NCBI GenBank assembly: GCA_007118235.1
Contig: SKRY01000172.1
Location: 1-7,815 of the forward strand
DNA from: Candidatus Hydrogenedentota bacterium
Lineage (GTDB): Bacteria > Hydrogenedentota > Hydrogenedentia > Hydrogenedentales > SLHB01
DNA length: 7,815 nucleotides
Reading direction: 5' to 3'
The notes under the pieces were generated by a model. It did not search any database. It was not told where the DNA came from and was given only the letters and a program-made list of their open reading frames with translations. The first letter of the stretch is position 1. Every line of letters begins with the position of its first letter. The position numbers and the translations under genes are program-made. Below, piece by piece: positions 1 through 6,194 of the stretch.

Positions 1-205
1 ACAGCTTACTCCGGTCCACGGCGGAGAGCAAATCGTCGGCGCCTTGCTTGTTCACATCGACCCGGCGCAAGGCCACCGTGACGATTTCGGCTCCGCTCGC
101 CTCGATGGCGGCCTTGAGCGCCTCGGGATTGGGGAATTTCCCCGTGCCTATCATCAAACGCGATGTGAACTCGCGGCCCGCTATGATCAATGGATCGTTT
201 TCCAT
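1..205 (-). CDS. thiG: Thiazole synthase ThiG, N-terminal part (cut by window edge)
   Basis: ThiG is the cytoplasmic TIM-barrel enzyme that builds the thiazole phosphate half of thiamine from deoxyxylulose phosphate, dehydroglycine and the sulfur carried by ThiS. Only the first 68 codons are in the window. Read on the minus strand, the protein opens MENDPLIIAGREFTSRLMIG and continues with TGKFPN, EALKAAIEASGAEIVTVALR and RVDVNKQGADDLL. This matches the start of ThiG closely: the 'aGr.f.SRL.iGTGK' opening, the 'ASGAEIVTVA.RR' strand-helix unit and the RV segment. The ATG at 205-203 is preceded by GGAG eight nt upstream on the minus strand. The catalytic Schiff-base lysine lies beyond the edge and cannot be checked. 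No thiS or thiamine riboswitch is visible upstream, so any thiamine partners would be on the far side of the left edge. The family call is confident; whether the gene is intact is unknown. Confidence 0.93.
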   Translation of the reverse strand, partial: MENDPLIIAGREFTSRLMIGTGKFPNPEALKAAIEASGAEIVTVALRRVDVNKQGADDLLSAVDRSKL

Positions 206-244
206 ATTATCTGCTCCATAAGAACATATACTGACATTCCCGCC

Positions 245-265
245 GAGGTGAGGCGCTTTACCTCA
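245..265. repeat. Small dyad between the doubtful ORF and thiG
   Basis: TGAGG (249-253) and CCTCA (261-265) form a 5-bp stem with a 7-nt loop; an overlapping register pairs GAGGT (245-249) with ACCTC (260-264). It sits directly after the TAA of the 266-535 ORF on the minus strand and about 40 nt upstream of the thiG start. No T-run follows, so it is not a good intrinsic terminator. Confidence 0.3.
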
Positions 266-535
266 TTACGCGAAACACACATCGTGGACGGGGAATTCCA
301 TGGGAGGATCGTCATTGGCCTCCACCGTTGCATTGCAGTGGAAGCGTGATTCAAGGATAGGCGTCATGGGAGCCCAATTGCTTACGCCGGTTCTTGAATT
401 GTACCAAAGCCGGTTGGAAAGGCTCAAAAGCGCGCCAAGACCCCAATCGCCGGATAAGGAGATATTGTCGCGTGGAGCAGCGCCCTTATCTGGCGACAGG
501 GGAAGGAGTATCTCCCTTCCGGGTTTCTGGGCCAC
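266..535 (-). CDS. Doubtful small hypothetical ORF (89 codons)
   Basis: I do not recognise this protein. A GTG at 535 opens 89 codons ending in TAA at 266, and a modest AGGA lies seven nt upstream on the minus strand. The C-terminal half (NRLWYNSRTGVSNWAPMTP, then ILESRFHCNATVEANDDPP and MEFPVHDVCFA) has a protein-like composition with Trp, Cys and His. About 60 percent of third positions are G or C, a little lower than in the neighbouring genes. Against it, codons 12-32 coincide with a large inverted repeat, no signal or known domain is visible, and an overlapping frame on the other strand is also open. It lies upstream of thiG in the same direction, separated by 60 nt. It could be a small real gene, the remnant of a larger one, or chance. 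It has no relation to ThiS, which ends in Gly-Gly. Confidence 0.25.
   Translation of the reverse strand: MAQKPGREILLPLSPDKGAAPRDNISLSGDWGLGALLSLSNRLWYNSRTGVSNWAPMTPILESRFHCNATVEANDDPPMEFPVHDVCFA
441..522. repeat. Compound inverted repeat: long hairpin plus adjacent short hairpin
   Basis: Positions 441-459 and 484-502 form a 19-position inverted repeat: CCCC, a two-base mismatch, then TCGCCGGATAAGG facing CCTTATCTGGCGA with a single G-T pair, then GGGG. The intervening 24 nt (460-483) would be the loop. Immediately after, GGAAGGAG (501-508) and CTCCCTTCC (512-520) form a second stem with one bulged C and a 3-nt loop; the two stems compete for bases 501-502. No T-run follows either stem on either strand. 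The element lies in the spacer between thiG and the 658-3405 gene. It could be a structured RNA, a decayed small palindromic mobile unit or a protein-binding site; the sequence alone does not decide. Confidence 0.6.
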
Positions 536-598
536 ACTGACATCCTAGGCATGGCGAATGTGTAAGCCATTGATTCTGAGTCATTTGTGTATAGCTGC

Positions 599-628
599 TT
601 GCTTGCGCGCAATAGGTTTGCCTATAAT
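599..628 (+). promoter_or_regulatory. Promoter of the 658-3405 gene, with two overlapping dyads
   Basis: A perfect TATAAT at 623-628 is preceded after 18 nt by TTGCTT (599-604), which keeps the TTG of a sigma70 -35 box. Transcription would begin near 635, giving a leader of about 23 nt before the ATG at 658. The spacer contains the perfect 10-nt palindrome TTGCGCGCAA (603-612), and ATAGG-tttg-CCTAT (612-625) forms a second perfect 5-bp dyad that runs into the -10 box. Both positions are typical for repressor operators. The -10 is convincing; the -35 is weak and operator function is inferred. Confidence 0.6.
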
Positions 629-657
629 AGTATCGTGCCCATAGAAGGGAGGCCGCC

Positions 658-3405
658 ATGAACATTAGGACCGAAGAGATTCACCCTCACCTCAATCTCG
701 CCCATTCTTCCGCGTTGCGCGCGCCATCCTATGCCCGTATTGAAGGCTGTTGGGGAATCCTTGGAAACGGATTCTTCGAGACGCGCATCAACTTCGATCG
801 GACCTCGAAAGAGCGGTGCCGGTTCACAAACAAGTATGCCGAAGAGACCTACAGTCTGAACTTCAGCTTGTTCGAGGCATGGTTCGAGGACCACAAGTAC
901 ACAGGCGCCGACGCCGAAGTGGGCGCGCCAGAAGCCCGCGGCTCGGCGGACATCTCGAGCCTCACGGTGCGCCTTACGTTCGAGTATTTCGACGTGGATT
1001 TGTCGTTTGTCGTGTCGCGGGGGGAGCACTTCTTTCAGAAGCTGGCCGTGATACACAATGTCCGTCAGGAAGGTGTTTTGCACCGCGTCTCTCTTTTCCG
1101 GCACCAGGTCCAAGAAGGATACTCGGCCGTGCTGCACGACGGCGGGATGTATTATCCCATCGTTTTTTTCCGGGGCGCGCACAGCGGCATGTTCTTCTGC
1201 ATTGATTTCCCCGGCTACTTCGCGTCGGTGGAGGGTAACACGTTCCGGTTCGACTTTTACCCTGGCGTTCATCTCGTTCCCGGGCATAGTTTTCAACCGC
1301 AAACGGCCCACATTGGGATCACGGCGCTTACCGGGCGGAAGCGGAGCAATCCCTTTCACGAAACGGGCGCGGATCTTGATGAGGGAGAACGGCAATGGTT
1401 CCGGGAGTATCTCACGCGGGGCGCGACGGTGACCCACTTCCCTCACGTGGAGATCCTGGGCCGTAAACCCGGCCGCCGGGGGCCGAGCGAACTCGAGACG
1501 CTGGACCAATGCCGGTGGCTGAACGCGCAGTATGTGGCGCTGCCACAGATGATGGAGAACATCGAGGCGTGTCCCTTGGCTCGCGTCCTTAAGCAGCGCA
1601 TGGTCCAAGAAGGCATTCGCGCCTCCTTGACGCTCACCCGCGAACGGAATGACAACTTGAGCTGGGTGGCGGTGGACGGAGAGGGCCGGCCCATGGATCC
1701 CGGGATGGGGGCGTGTTTTGCCTGCGAAGACTTCTGCCGGTTTCTTGTTGGCCGTTACGTGGATTTGATGGACGAGCACCACATAAAGAACGTGGAGGTT
1801 AGCGGAGCGCCCATTGTGACGTGTTACGGCAAGGGCCACGGCCACGCCGAAGGCAGGGAATCCCTGCAAATGGCCTTTCAGGGATTGGTTGAGGTCGTGG
1901 GCGCGCTGCGGGAAAACGGCGCTCATCTCACATGCTCGGGTCCTTACGGCAGCTACGGCGCGGGGGTGGCGCGCATGTTTGACAGCATTTCGCTCATGGC
2001 GCCGGCTCACCCGTTGCCGCTTCCCGATATTCACGTGGGCCGGTTGTTCGCCGACATGAACCGCCTCTACTTTCGCCGTTCGTTCAACTATCTCTTGCCT
2101 AAGCACAAACTGGTCAACACAGTGGGCCTTGACGCAGAATCGTGTCCAGACGCGCCGTACCCCGGCGCCGAAATGTATCCGTGGCATCTCTATCATGACC
2201 GGGCGGGATGGCGGTACGCCGTGATAAGCGCCATCGCAACGGGGTTGCGCCACCAGTTTCATGTGATGCCGCAAGACCTCAGCAAGGCGGACCGGGACTT
2301 CGCCGCGCGTTGGCTCGCCTGGGAAGGCGAGCATGCGGCGGAACTGCAATACGTCGAGGAGATCCTGGACGAGCCCGGCTTGGGACCAGTGGACGGCTAC
2401 AGTTGCGCGGGGCCGCACGGGGCCATCGTCTTCTTGTTTAACACGACGTATGATCCCCAAGAGGCGCACCTCGGCCTGCGTCTGGACTACGACGCCGACT
2501 ATGTCGTGCGGGAATTGTATCCGCGCGAATACAACTACCTAGGACCGAACGACGGGCTTTACCGGCGCAACAGCACCCTGCGGCTCACCCTTGCTCCCAA
2601 AGAGGCGCGTGTGATCGAGGCCGTGCGCCGTTCGCCAGCCTCCGCGAAACGCAAGCGGCCCGAGATCTTTGGCGCGCCCGGCGAGGAAACCGGCAAAGGC
2701 GTTCGTGTCCGCGGCGTGCCCGGAACCCGCCAGAACTTGGGAATCCGGACAGCCGAGGGGTATCGCGAGATGGAAGCGCGTTTCCCGGGCACGGCGCCCA
2801 TCCATCATATCGACGAGTGGACCTGCACGGAGCGGACGTTCGACGAAGGGCTCGAAATGCTGGCGCAAGGCGGCTTCAAGGGGAAACCGTGCGGCGAAAT
2901 CGAGGGCCGCGTGCGCAATATGTGGGTTACGGCCGAATTCACGCCGCCCACAGAATGGAGGGAGCACCTCGATGTCAGCCCGTTTGAGCTGGTCCGTCCG
3001 TGTTGGACCTACGAGGACCGGCTCTTCTTCGTGGCGCGTTTCGAGCCGCCGGGCGGCTTTGACCCCATTCGCACCGCCTCGGAAGTGCCGGGCATTCCCG
3101 AGAACTACCAACGCGCCCTTCCGCATAAGTGCGGGTTTGACCTGACGCCCATGAACTTGGGGTTGCGAGCGTGGATCAATGGAACGGCGCGTCCCATTTA
3201 TCCCGCTTTGGCCGCTTGGAACGGATACACGCCCAATCGCCATCCCATCGTGGCGTACTACTTCGAGGCGGGGAGCCAGCTCCGGTTTGGTGACCTCAAC
3301 CACGTCACGCTCTTCACCGTCCAATTTGACCCCGGGGCGTTCAAAGGCATCTACATCGAACATGTCCCCGCCATCTCCGCCACGGCGGATATACCGCTGG
3401 GCTGA
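658..3405 (+). CDS. GH36-like glycoside hydrolase-family protein, active site atypical
   Basis: A 915-residue protein starting at the ATG preceded by AAGGGAGG (645-652), five nt away. There is no signal peptide or membrane segment, so it is probably cytoplasmic. The order of regions resembles alpha-galactosidase-type GH36-like proteins: an aromatic-rich N-terminal beta region (about 25-260), a probable TIM barrel (about 285-565) containing GACFACEDF (351-359), KNVEVSGAP (377-385), HGHAEGRES (394-402) and LSKADRDFAARWLAW (541-555), then a beta domain opening with GPVDGY (576-581) and FLFN (592-595) and ending near 655. Residues 690-915 are an extra region I cannot assign. Family members usually carry a K-x-D-G nucleophile motif where this protein reads E380-V-S382-G, so it may be inactive or use other residues. 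Substrate unknown. The coding call is very sure; the family is inferred from remembered motifs and could instead be another clan GH-D-like or uncharacterised barrel family. It is probably transcribed alone. Confidence 0.62.
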   Translation: MNIRTEEIHPHLNLAHSSALRAPSYARIEGCWGILGNGFFETRINFDRTSKERCRFTNKYAEETYSLNFSLFEAWFEDHKYTGADAEVGAPEARGSADISSLTVRLTFEYFDVDLSFVVSRGEHFFQKLAVIHNVRQEGVLHRVSLFRHQVQEGYSAVLHDGGMYYPIVFFRGAHSGMFFCIDFPGYFASVEGNTFRFDFYPGVHLVPGHSFQPQTAHIGITALTGRKRSNPFHETGADLDEGERQWFREYLTRGATVTHFPHVEILGRKPGRRGPSELETLDQCRWLNAQYVALPQMMENIEACPLARVLKQRMVQEGIRASLTLTRERNDNLSWVAVDGEGRPMDPGMGACFACEDFCRFLVGRYVDLMDEHHIKNVEVSGAPIVTCYGKGHGHAEGRESLQMAFQGLVEVVGALRENGAHLTCSGPYGSYGAGVARMFDSISLMAPAHPLPLPDIHVGRLFADMNRLYFRRSFNYLLPKHKLVNTVGLDAESCPDAPYPGAEMYPWHLYHDRAGWRYAVISAIATGLRHQFHVMPQDLSKADRDFAARWLAWEGEHAAELQYVEEILDEPGLGPVDGYSCAGPHGAIVFLFNTTYDPQEAHLGLRLDYDADYVVRELYPREYNYLGPNDGLYRRNSTLRLTLAPKEARVIEAVRRSPASAKRKRPEIFGAPGEETGKGVRVRGVPGTRQNLGIRTAEGYREMEARFPGTAPIHHIDEWTCTERTFDEGLEMLAQGGFKGKPCGEIEGRVRNMWVTAEFTPPTEWREHLDVSPFELVRPCWTYEDRLFFVARFEPPGGFDPIRTASEVPGIPENYQRALPHKCGFDLTPMNLGLRAWINGTARPIYPALAAWNGYTPNRHPIVAYYFEAGSQLRFGDLNHVTLFTVQFDPGAFKGIYIEHVPAISATADIPLG

Positions 3406-3414
3406 GCGGAGATA

Positions 3415-3531
3415 ATGTCCTTGGCGCATGGCAGGGAAAGCAGCGTCTGCTGGAAGCGTTGTGATAGGATTGTCCTTAGCGAAGGGATTGGAAAGAACCG
3501 GCAGAAGACGGGGTTGCCGCAGTAAGGACAT
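3415..3531 (+). promoter_or_regulatory. Leader segments complementary to the MNT gene's Shine-Dalgarno
   Basis: The MNT gene's ribosome-binding site AAGGA (3524-3528) lies inside TAAGGACAT (3523-3531). Two upstream segments can pair with it: ATGTCCTT (3415-3422) is an 8-bp complement of 3524-3531, and TGTCCTTA (3471-3478) is an 8-bp complement of 3523-3530. They are two imperfect copies of one motif, about 56 nt apart. Pairing would hide the ribosome-binding site. Between them AGCAG-cgt-CTGCT (3439-3451) is a small perfect hairpin without a T-run. A regulatory role is inferred. Confidence 0.35.
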
Positions 3532-3533
3532 CG

Positions 3534-3869
3534 ATGCCAACACAAACCAATTCATATCTTCCCCTTATTGTCGACCGGATTGTGCGGACCGTTCAGCCCG
3601 AAGAGGTGATTCTGTTCGGGTCCTTGGCGCGCGGTGACGGGGACGAATTCGCGGACGTGGACCTGCTGGTGATCGAATCTGGACCCTTCGGGGAGACTCG
3701 AAGCCGTGCAGCGGAGATCGGACGCATTGAGCGGGCGTTGGGGGCTATACCCGCCCCGGCGGATATTCTCGTTTACAGCCGCGATGAAGTGCAGCGTTTC
3801 CGGCACGCACGTAACCATATCGTATGCAAGGCGCTTGAGGAAGGGAAGGTCCTTTATGCCCGATCTTGA
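3534..3869 (+). CDS. MNT-type nucleotidyltransferase, probable antitoxin of a MNT/HEPN pair
   Basis: A 111-residue protein of the minimal nucleotidyltransferase family (NTP_transf_2, pol-beta fold). The signature is complete: GS at 29-30, ten residues, then D41-V-D43 (GSLARGDGDEFADVDLLV), with a likely third metal ligand at D77 in ADILVY. Such proteins bind NTP-Mg; in studied MNT/HEPN pairs the nucleotidyltransferase neutralises the HEPN partner by adding AMP units to it. The start ATG at 3534 has AAGGA five nt upstream. The stop codon lies inside the next gene, which overlaps by 14 nt, so the two are almost certainly co-translated. The length is normal for the family and the metal-binding residues are kept, so it should be catalytically competent. 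Antitoxin function is inferred from the pairing; some MNT/HEPN pairs have no demonstrated toxin activity. Confidence 0.88.
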   Translation: MPTQTNSYLPLIVDRIVRTVQPEEVILFGSLARGDGDEFADVDLLVIESGPFGETRSRAAEIGRIERALGAIPAPADILVYSRDEVQRFRHARNHIVCKALEEGKVLYARS

Positions 3870-4257
3870 GACCGCCGAAACGTTACTCGCCGCAGCAAAA
3901 CGAGATCTTCACGCTTTGGGGAATATGCATGACCCCGACGCCTTTCCCGTCGAGGTATTCGGTTTTCACGCGCAACAAGCAGTCGAAAAGAGTTTGAAGG
4001 CATGGCTATGCGTGGTGGGAGTTTCCTACGCCCGCACACATAGTCTCCGTTATCTACTTGCTCTCTTGGAACGAGAAGGGGAAGAGGTCTCGGTATGGAG
4101 GATGTTCGAGGATCTAAGCATGTTTGCTGTTCAGTTTAGATATGACAGCTATGTTGATCTTCATGAAGCCCTCGATCGTCACAGCCTTTTTGAGAAGAGC
4201 AGGGAGTTGTGGAACCATGTGGATGAGCTATTTCGCGCTGCCGAATCCCAAGAATAG
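3856..4257 (+). CDS. HEPN-domain protein, partner of the MNT nucleotidyltransferase
   Basis: A 133-residue, mostly helical protein of the HEPN family (the PF05168-like branch). The ATG at 3856 is chosen because GGAAGG lies just upstream and the 14-nt overlap with the nucleotidyltransferase is typical; upstream in-frame codons lie inside that gene. Family marks are FHAQQAVEKSLKAWL (37-51), YARTHSLRYLL (58-68) and AVQFRYDSYV (91-100), which correspond to the usual 'QAvEKalKa', '.THdL..L' and 'RYPD'-like segments. HEPN toxins of the HepT type cut RNA through an RX4-6H motif. Here R95 and H103 are seven residues apart, and the only R-x4-H (R116-H121) is in the last helix, outside the usual place. 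The protein may therefore be a non-nuclease HEPN or have a shifted site. The toxin label is unproven. Confidence 0.85.
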   Translation: MPDLETAETLLAAAKRDLHALGNMHDPDAFPVEVFGFHAQQAVEKSLKAWLCVVGVSYARTHSLRYLLALLEREGEEVSVWRMFEDLSMFAVQFRYDSYVDLHEALDRHSLFEKSRELWNHVDELFRAAESQE

Positions 4258-4310
4258 GTCCATGCCACTCTCTTTGGCCCGCTCTTCTCCTCCGGCCGCC
4301 GCGCTTCGCT

Positions 4311-4343
4311 AATCTTGTCCAATCTTGTTAATCCTGTCCAATT
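4311..4343 (+). repeat. Short degenerate tandem array (AATCYTGTYM units)
   Basis: Three tandem units follow each other: AATCTTGTCC (4311-4320), AATCTTGTT (4321-4329) and AATCCTGTCC (4330-4339), trailed by AATT. The array ends directly before the GGAG ribosome-binding site of the glycosyltransferase. From memory, similar 'AATCTTGTTAATCCTGTC' strings recur in spacers of many environmental bacterial genomes; their role is unknown to me. Reading through the array in frame gives SNLVNPVQF, which would falsely lengthen the downstream protein if TTG at 4315 were taken as its start. Confidence 0.65.
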
Positions 4344-4356
4344 CCGGAGCATCTCC

Positions 4357-5442
4357 GTGAACGTGTTGCATATCGACGAACAGCCGGGCTGGCGCGGCGG
4401 CGAACAGCAAGCGAGTTATCTCATCCGCGAACTCGGCGAGCTGGGGCATGGCGCGGTCGTCGCGGGGCGGGCGGGCAGTCCGTTTCTGGAACGAGACCAC
4501 GGCGGCGCGGTGTTTGCCCGCGTGGCCTGTGGATTCCGGGGCGAAGCCGATCCATTCACGGCGCTCCGGCTTGCGCGGGCCGTTCGGCGATACGATATCG
4601 ACATTCTTCATGCCCACACCAGCCACGCCCATGCGTACGCCGTGGCGGCCCGCCATCTCGCGCGGCGGGGGAAGGTGATTGTGTCCCGGCGCGTGATTAA
4701 TCCGCCGCGGAACAACCTGTTGAACCGCTGGAAATACGCCGCGCCCGACCGCTTTGTGGCGGTTTCCCGCGCGGTGGCGCGGGTTCTGGGGGACTACGGC
4801 GTGCCGGAGGCGTCTATCCGTGTGGTCCCTAGCGCGGTGGACCCCGCCCGCTTAGATGTCGAGCCCATTCCTAGGGAAAACCTAAACGTTCCGCCCGGCG
4901 CGCCGCTGTTGGGATGCGTGGCGGCCCTGGACGAGAACAAGGACCAGCTTACGCTTCTTGAAGCCCTTCCGGCGGTCCTGCGAGAGGCCCCTGATCTGCA
5001 TGTGGTCTTGGCGGGCGAAGGCCCTCTGCGTCCCCGGTTGGAGGCGCGCATCAAGACCTTGGGCTTGGAGAAGCGCGTGCTGCTCCTCGGCCAGCGGGAC
5101 GACGTCCCCGCGATCTTGCGCAGCCTCGACGCCTTTGTGTTGACCAGCCGGGGCGAAGGCATCGCCACGAGCATCCAAGACGCGATGTGGGCGGGCGTTC
5201 CCGTGGTGGCGACGGACACCGGCGGCGTTCCCGAGCTGGTCATTCACGAGGAAACCGGCCTACTGGTTCGCATAGGCGCTTCGGAAGCGCTAGCCCGGGC
5301 GCTCATCCGGCTCTTGACGGACGGCGAACTCAAAGCGCGCTTGATCGCAGCCGCCGAGCGCCACATCCGCCGGAACTACACGATCGAACGCATGGCCGCC
5401 GGCAACCTCAGGGTGTACGAAGAAGTGCTGGCCGGTGAATAA
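4357..5442 (+). CDS. GT4-family glycosyltransferase
   Basis: A 361-residue GT-B-fold glycosyltransferase of the GT4 type, which transfers a sugar from a nucleotide-sugar donor during lipopolysaccharide, exopolysaccharide or similar glycan assembly on the cytoplasmic side. GTG at 4357 is preferred over an upstream TTG (4315) because GGAG (4346-4349) is seven nt upstream and the protein then opens with the first beta strand, MNVLHIDEQPGWRGGEQQ, carrying the usual acceptor-side glycine loop. Other marks are DILHAHTSHAHAYA (82-95), VSRAVARVL (136-144), VGCVAALDE-type strand start at 185-192 (read here as LGCVAALDENKDQ), VLAGEGPLR (217-225) and TSRGEGIATS (263-272). The EX7E donor motif reads E267-x7-D275, a conservative change seen in other GT4 proteins by my recollection. 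No membrane segment or signal peptide. The DUF434 gene follows after 20 nt. Sugar and acceptor cannot be told from sequence. Confidence 0.9.
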   Translation: MNVLHIDEQPGWRGGEQQASYLIRELGELGHGAVVAGRAGSPFLERDHGGAVFARVACGFRGEADPFTALRLARAVRRYDIDILHAHTSHAHAYAVAARHLARRGKVIVSRRVINPPRNNLLNRWKYAAPDRFVAVSRAVARVLGDYGVPEASIRVVPSAVDPARLDVEPIPRENLNVPPGAPLLGCVAALDENKDQLTLLEALPAVLREAPDLHVVLAGEGPLRPRLEARIKTLGLEKRVLLLGQRDDVPAILRSLDAFVLTSRGEGIATSIQDAMWAGVPVVATDTGGVPELVIHEETGLLVRIGASEALARALIRLLTDGELKARLIAAAERHIRRNYTIERMAAGNLRVYEEVLAGE

Positions 5443-5462
5443 GACACTGTAGCCGCGACCTT

Positions 5463-6194
5463 ATGCCATCACGCCAACATCATCGAGGCTGTCACCCCAC
5501 GGACGCGCGGCTTTTCGCCCCGGAATGGCTTCCCGTGCTGCGGGAGGCCGTGGCCGACCTCTCGTTTCTGCTCACGCGCGGCTACTCGGACAAAGCCGCG
5601 TTGAAACTCGTCGGGGACCACTATCAGCTTGCGGTGCGGCAACGCCGGGCGGTGCTCGCCGCGGCATGCCCGGATGCGTCACTTCAGCGGCGGCGGGAAA
5701 CCGAGCTGGAGGCGGAGGCGTTGGCGGGGCGCCGCGTGTACATCGACGGCTACAACCTGCTGATCACCATCGAAAGCGCGTTGTCGGGCGGGTTGCTGTT
5801 CAAAGGAAGGGACGGCTGCCTCCGCGATCTCGCCAGCGTACATGGCTCCTACCGCAAAGTGACGGAAACACGGCCCGCCATGGCCGCGATCGCCGCCGCG
5901 CTCAACGCCGCGGACGTGCGCGAAGCCCATTGGCTCTTCGACGCCCCCGTGTCCAACAGCGGCCGCCTGAAGACCTTGCTTCGCCTGGAGGCGGAATGGC
6001 GGGGTTGGCCCTGGACGGTCGAACTGGCCGATGGGGTGGACCAACAGCTCAAGGAATGCGGCGAACCCGTGATAACCGCCGATGGGAGCATTCTTGACGC
6101 GGTCCGCGCATGGTGCAACCTGACCGCGCGCATTGTGTCCGCGCTCGACGATCCGGTCTTTGTTCGCGATTTGCGCCCGGCTTCGGGAATTTGA
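5463..6194 (+). CDS. DUF434 family protein of unknown function
   Basis: A 243-residue cytoplasmic protein matching the DUF434 family with its companion C-terminal domain (DUF5616 type). The N-terminal part holds RGCHPTDARLFAPEWLP (8-24), LREAVADLSFLLTRGYS (26-42) and LKLVGDHYQLAVRQR (47-61). The C-terminal part holds VYIDGYNLLITIESALSGG (92-110), GRDGCLRDLASVHGSYRKV (115-133), LFDAPVSNSGRLK (158-170) and GWPWTVEL (181-188). The second part has several conserved acidic residues (D95, D117, D160) at strand ends, which recalls PIN/NYN-like nuclease folds, but that comparison is my inference and no biochemical role is known to me. The ATG at 5463 lacks a clear ribosome-binding site; translation may be coupled to the glycosyltransferase stop 20 nt upstream. 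Its TGA (6192-6194) lies inside the -35 box of the tRNA promoter. Length is normal and there is no sign of damage. Confidence 0.88.
   Translation: MPSRQHHRGCHPTDARLFAPEWLPVLREAVADLSFLLTRGYSDKAALKLVGDHYQLAVRQRRAVLAAACPDASLQRRRETELEAEALAGRRVYIDGYNLLITIESALSGGLLFKGRDGCLRDLASVHGSYRKVTETRPAMAAIAAALNAADVREAHWLFDAPVSNSGRLKTLLRLEAEWRGWPWTVELADGVDQQLKECGEPVITADGSILDAVRAWCNLTARIVSALDDPVFVRDLRPASGI

Noticed and set aside
206..460. Thiamine (TPP) riboswitch upstream of thiG
   Set aside because: I looked on the minus strand for the CUGAGA and GAUAAUGCCAGC-type conserved segments; the only resemblance is a GATAAGG arm of the inverted repeat, and the rest is missing.
1163..1169. Run of seven T inside the GH-like gene as a slippage or frameshift site
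   Set aside because: The frame continues intact for more than 700 codons on both sides, so there is no sign of a needed shift.
622..2469. 615-codon open frame on the minus strand
   Set aside because: It lies antisense inside the well-supported 658-3405 gene; its product is Arg/His/Val-rich without any recognisable motif, as expected for a mirror frame of a GC-rich gene.
3439..3451. Hairpin AGCAG-cgt-CTGCT as a terminator for the GH-like gene
   Set aside because: Only five base pairs and no T-run after it.
2539..3555. 338-codon open frame on the minus strand
   Set aside because: Another antisense shadow of the same gene, with low-complexity Arg/Gly/Ala-rich translation and no domain.
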